From Bacteroidales bacterium (GTDB lineage Bacteria > Bacteroidota > Bacteroidia > Bacteroidales > UBA7960): a stretch of 7,001 bases of DNA. Under the pieces are notes generated by a model. It made no database searches. It saw nothing but the letters and a program-made list of their open reading frames with translations, and was not told where the DNA came from. A program made the position numbers and the translations under genes. The stretch is from positions 1 to 7,001 of the forward strand of contig PWIY01000336.1 of the NCBI GenBank assembly GCA_003560215.1. The letters are read 5' to 3'. The first letter of the stretch is position 1. Each line of letters starts with the position of its first letter. Positions 6,032 to 7,001 of this stretch are shown here, piece after piece.

Positions 6032-7001
6032 TTATTCCAGAATAATGTATTCCACTGAAGAAGGACGCACATGCAAAATACGAACAAATGAAGGATAAGT
6101 GTCCAATTGAACATCCAGCCGGCCATCGCTGTCTTCAATGGCAGCAGGGCACTTTACAGAAGCCTCGAACATCTCCGCTTCAACGGAAGGATAATCGCTC
6201 AAAGATACAAGGTAGCTTACAGTTACCCCGGAAGGGAAAAGGCGCAGATCAACTTCCGGGTACTCATCCGGACATACAATATGCAGGTCAAGGTCAATGG
6301 CCGACTCAGTAAATTCTTCCACGGGAACAGTAACCTCCACCTGCCTCACGTCCGGCTTTAATGAGGGGACGTCCGATGGAAGCTGCAGGGGGATGGTCTC
6401 CGTCCTGGTCCGGCGAAGGCCGGAAGCTTCCCAGTACCTGGTAGATACAAATTCCAGGGTATCAAGAACGGTACTCGGCCCGGTCAGCTTTACACTGTCA
6501 GGAACAATTTCAATGCTTCCGTATTGATCAAAACGGGATGCAAAGGAAATGTCAGCTTCAAGCCTGACAGGGAGTTTCTTCTGCACTGCCGGAACCAGTT
6601 GAAGAAACAGAGAATCGGGAAACACGGAACTTATTTCCACCCTGGGTTCGGTCAGCCGGGTAATCTCGTCGGCAATCTGATCGCCGGTAAGGTAGTGATA
6701 ATCAAGTCCGTCACGGACAACTGAAAAGGTTTGGTTCACCTCAAGCCGAAGGGTATCAACCTGTGGAAAGAAGCGCAATTGTATGAGTCTTGCACCAGTG
6801 GCATGCAATGTATACTCCACCAGGCTGTCGCTCTGGGTGGCTGCCAGTTCACCTTCCGGAATATTTTCAAATCTGACGGGCAGCCTGAAAGTGGCCTGAT
6901 TCTCCTGAGACAATTTGGAGGTAAACCAGAAAAGCGTGCTTATGATCAGGCATACAAAAAATATGTAGGCCTTACGTTTGGTTGCCGCCTCCCCTGGTGT
7001 A
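6032..7001 (-). CDS. YbbR-like domain membrane-anchored protein (5' end beyond right edge)
   Basis: The frame is open from the right window edge to the TAA at 6032, giving 323 codons or slightly fewer in view. The first codons in the window encode a basic stretch, TKRK, then a hydrophobic segment YIFFVCLIISTLFWFTS (about 17 residues), a single transmembrane anchor with the N-terminus inside by the positive-inside rule. The rest should lie in the periplasm. It contains repeated beta-rich YbbR-type units, for example LPVRFENIPEGE, then KKLPVRLEADISF with IVPDSVKLTGPSTVLDTLEFVST, and a later unit LRLFPSGVTVSYLVSL. In Firmicutes, YbbR (CdaR) modulates the diadenylate cyclase CdaA; whether the Bacteroidota proteins do so is unknown, and no cyclase gene is visible here. 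The TTG at 6911-6913 could be mistaken for a start, but it lies after the membrane segment in the same open frame, so I reject it. coaE follows after 55 bases. Confidence 0.87.
   Translation of the reverse strand, partial: TPGEAATKRKAYIFFVCLIISTLFWFTSKLSQENQATFRLPVRFENIPEGELAATQSDSLVEYTLHATGARLIQLRFFPQVDTLRLEVNQTFSVVRDGLDYHYLTGDQIADEITRLTEPRVEISSVFPDSLFLQLVPAVQKKLPVRLEADISFASRFDQYGSIEIVPDSVKLTGPSTVLDTLEFVSTRYWEASGLRRTRTETIPLQLPSDVPSLKPDVRQVEVTVPVEEFTESAIDLDLHIVCPDEYPEVDLRLFPSGVTVSYLVSLSDYPSVEAEMFEASVKCPAAIEDSDGRLDVQLDTYPSFVRILHVRPSSVEYIILE

Overview
The window looks like chromosomal DNA from a member of the Bacteroidota, probably a Bacteroidales or Marinilabiliales-type lineage (inference). 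Three things point there. A type IX secretion protein (PorQ) is present, and that secretion system is restricted to this phylum. The start sites lack Shine-Dalgarno sequences. The one divergent intergenic region carries two matches to the Bacteroidota -7 promoter element TAnnTTTG. Base composition and protein character look uniform across the window. I see no mobile element, phage gene, tRNA, rRNA, CRISPR array or sign of recent transfer.

Layout. (1) Positions 1-1127, minus strand: dapD (tetrahydrodipicolinate N-succinyltransferase) followed by the N-terminal third of a family 2 glycosyltransferase that runs off the left edge. (2) Positions 1128-1273: a divergent promoter region with one candidate -7 element per direction and a perfect 7-bp inverted repeat between them. 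(3) Positions 1274-4134, plus strand: a tightly packed four-gene operon of ruvX, def, an M16B zinc peptidase and a class I O-methyltransferase. Two junctions are ATGA stop/start overlaps and the third has a one-base gap. (4) Positions 4135-4239: a convergent intergenic stretch with inverted repeats that may end transcription. (5) Positions 4240-7001, minus strand: a YbbR-like membrane-anchored protein (5' end beyond the right edge), coaE (dephospho-CoA kinase) and porQ, in that transcriptional order.

Functionally the window is mostly housekeeping: cell-wall/lysine precursor synthesis, 16S rRNA or Holliday-junction processing, removal of N-terminal formyl groups, the last step of CoA synthesis, a periplasmic YbbR protein, and one outer-membrane component of the type IX secretion attachment complex. 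I find no convincing novel multi-gene system. The points most worth checking are start-codon and boundary calls (porQ appears to start with TTG; the YbbR protein has a membrane anchor and extends past the edge), the inverted repeat between the divergent promoters, and the translational coupling of an M16 peptidase to peptide deformylase.
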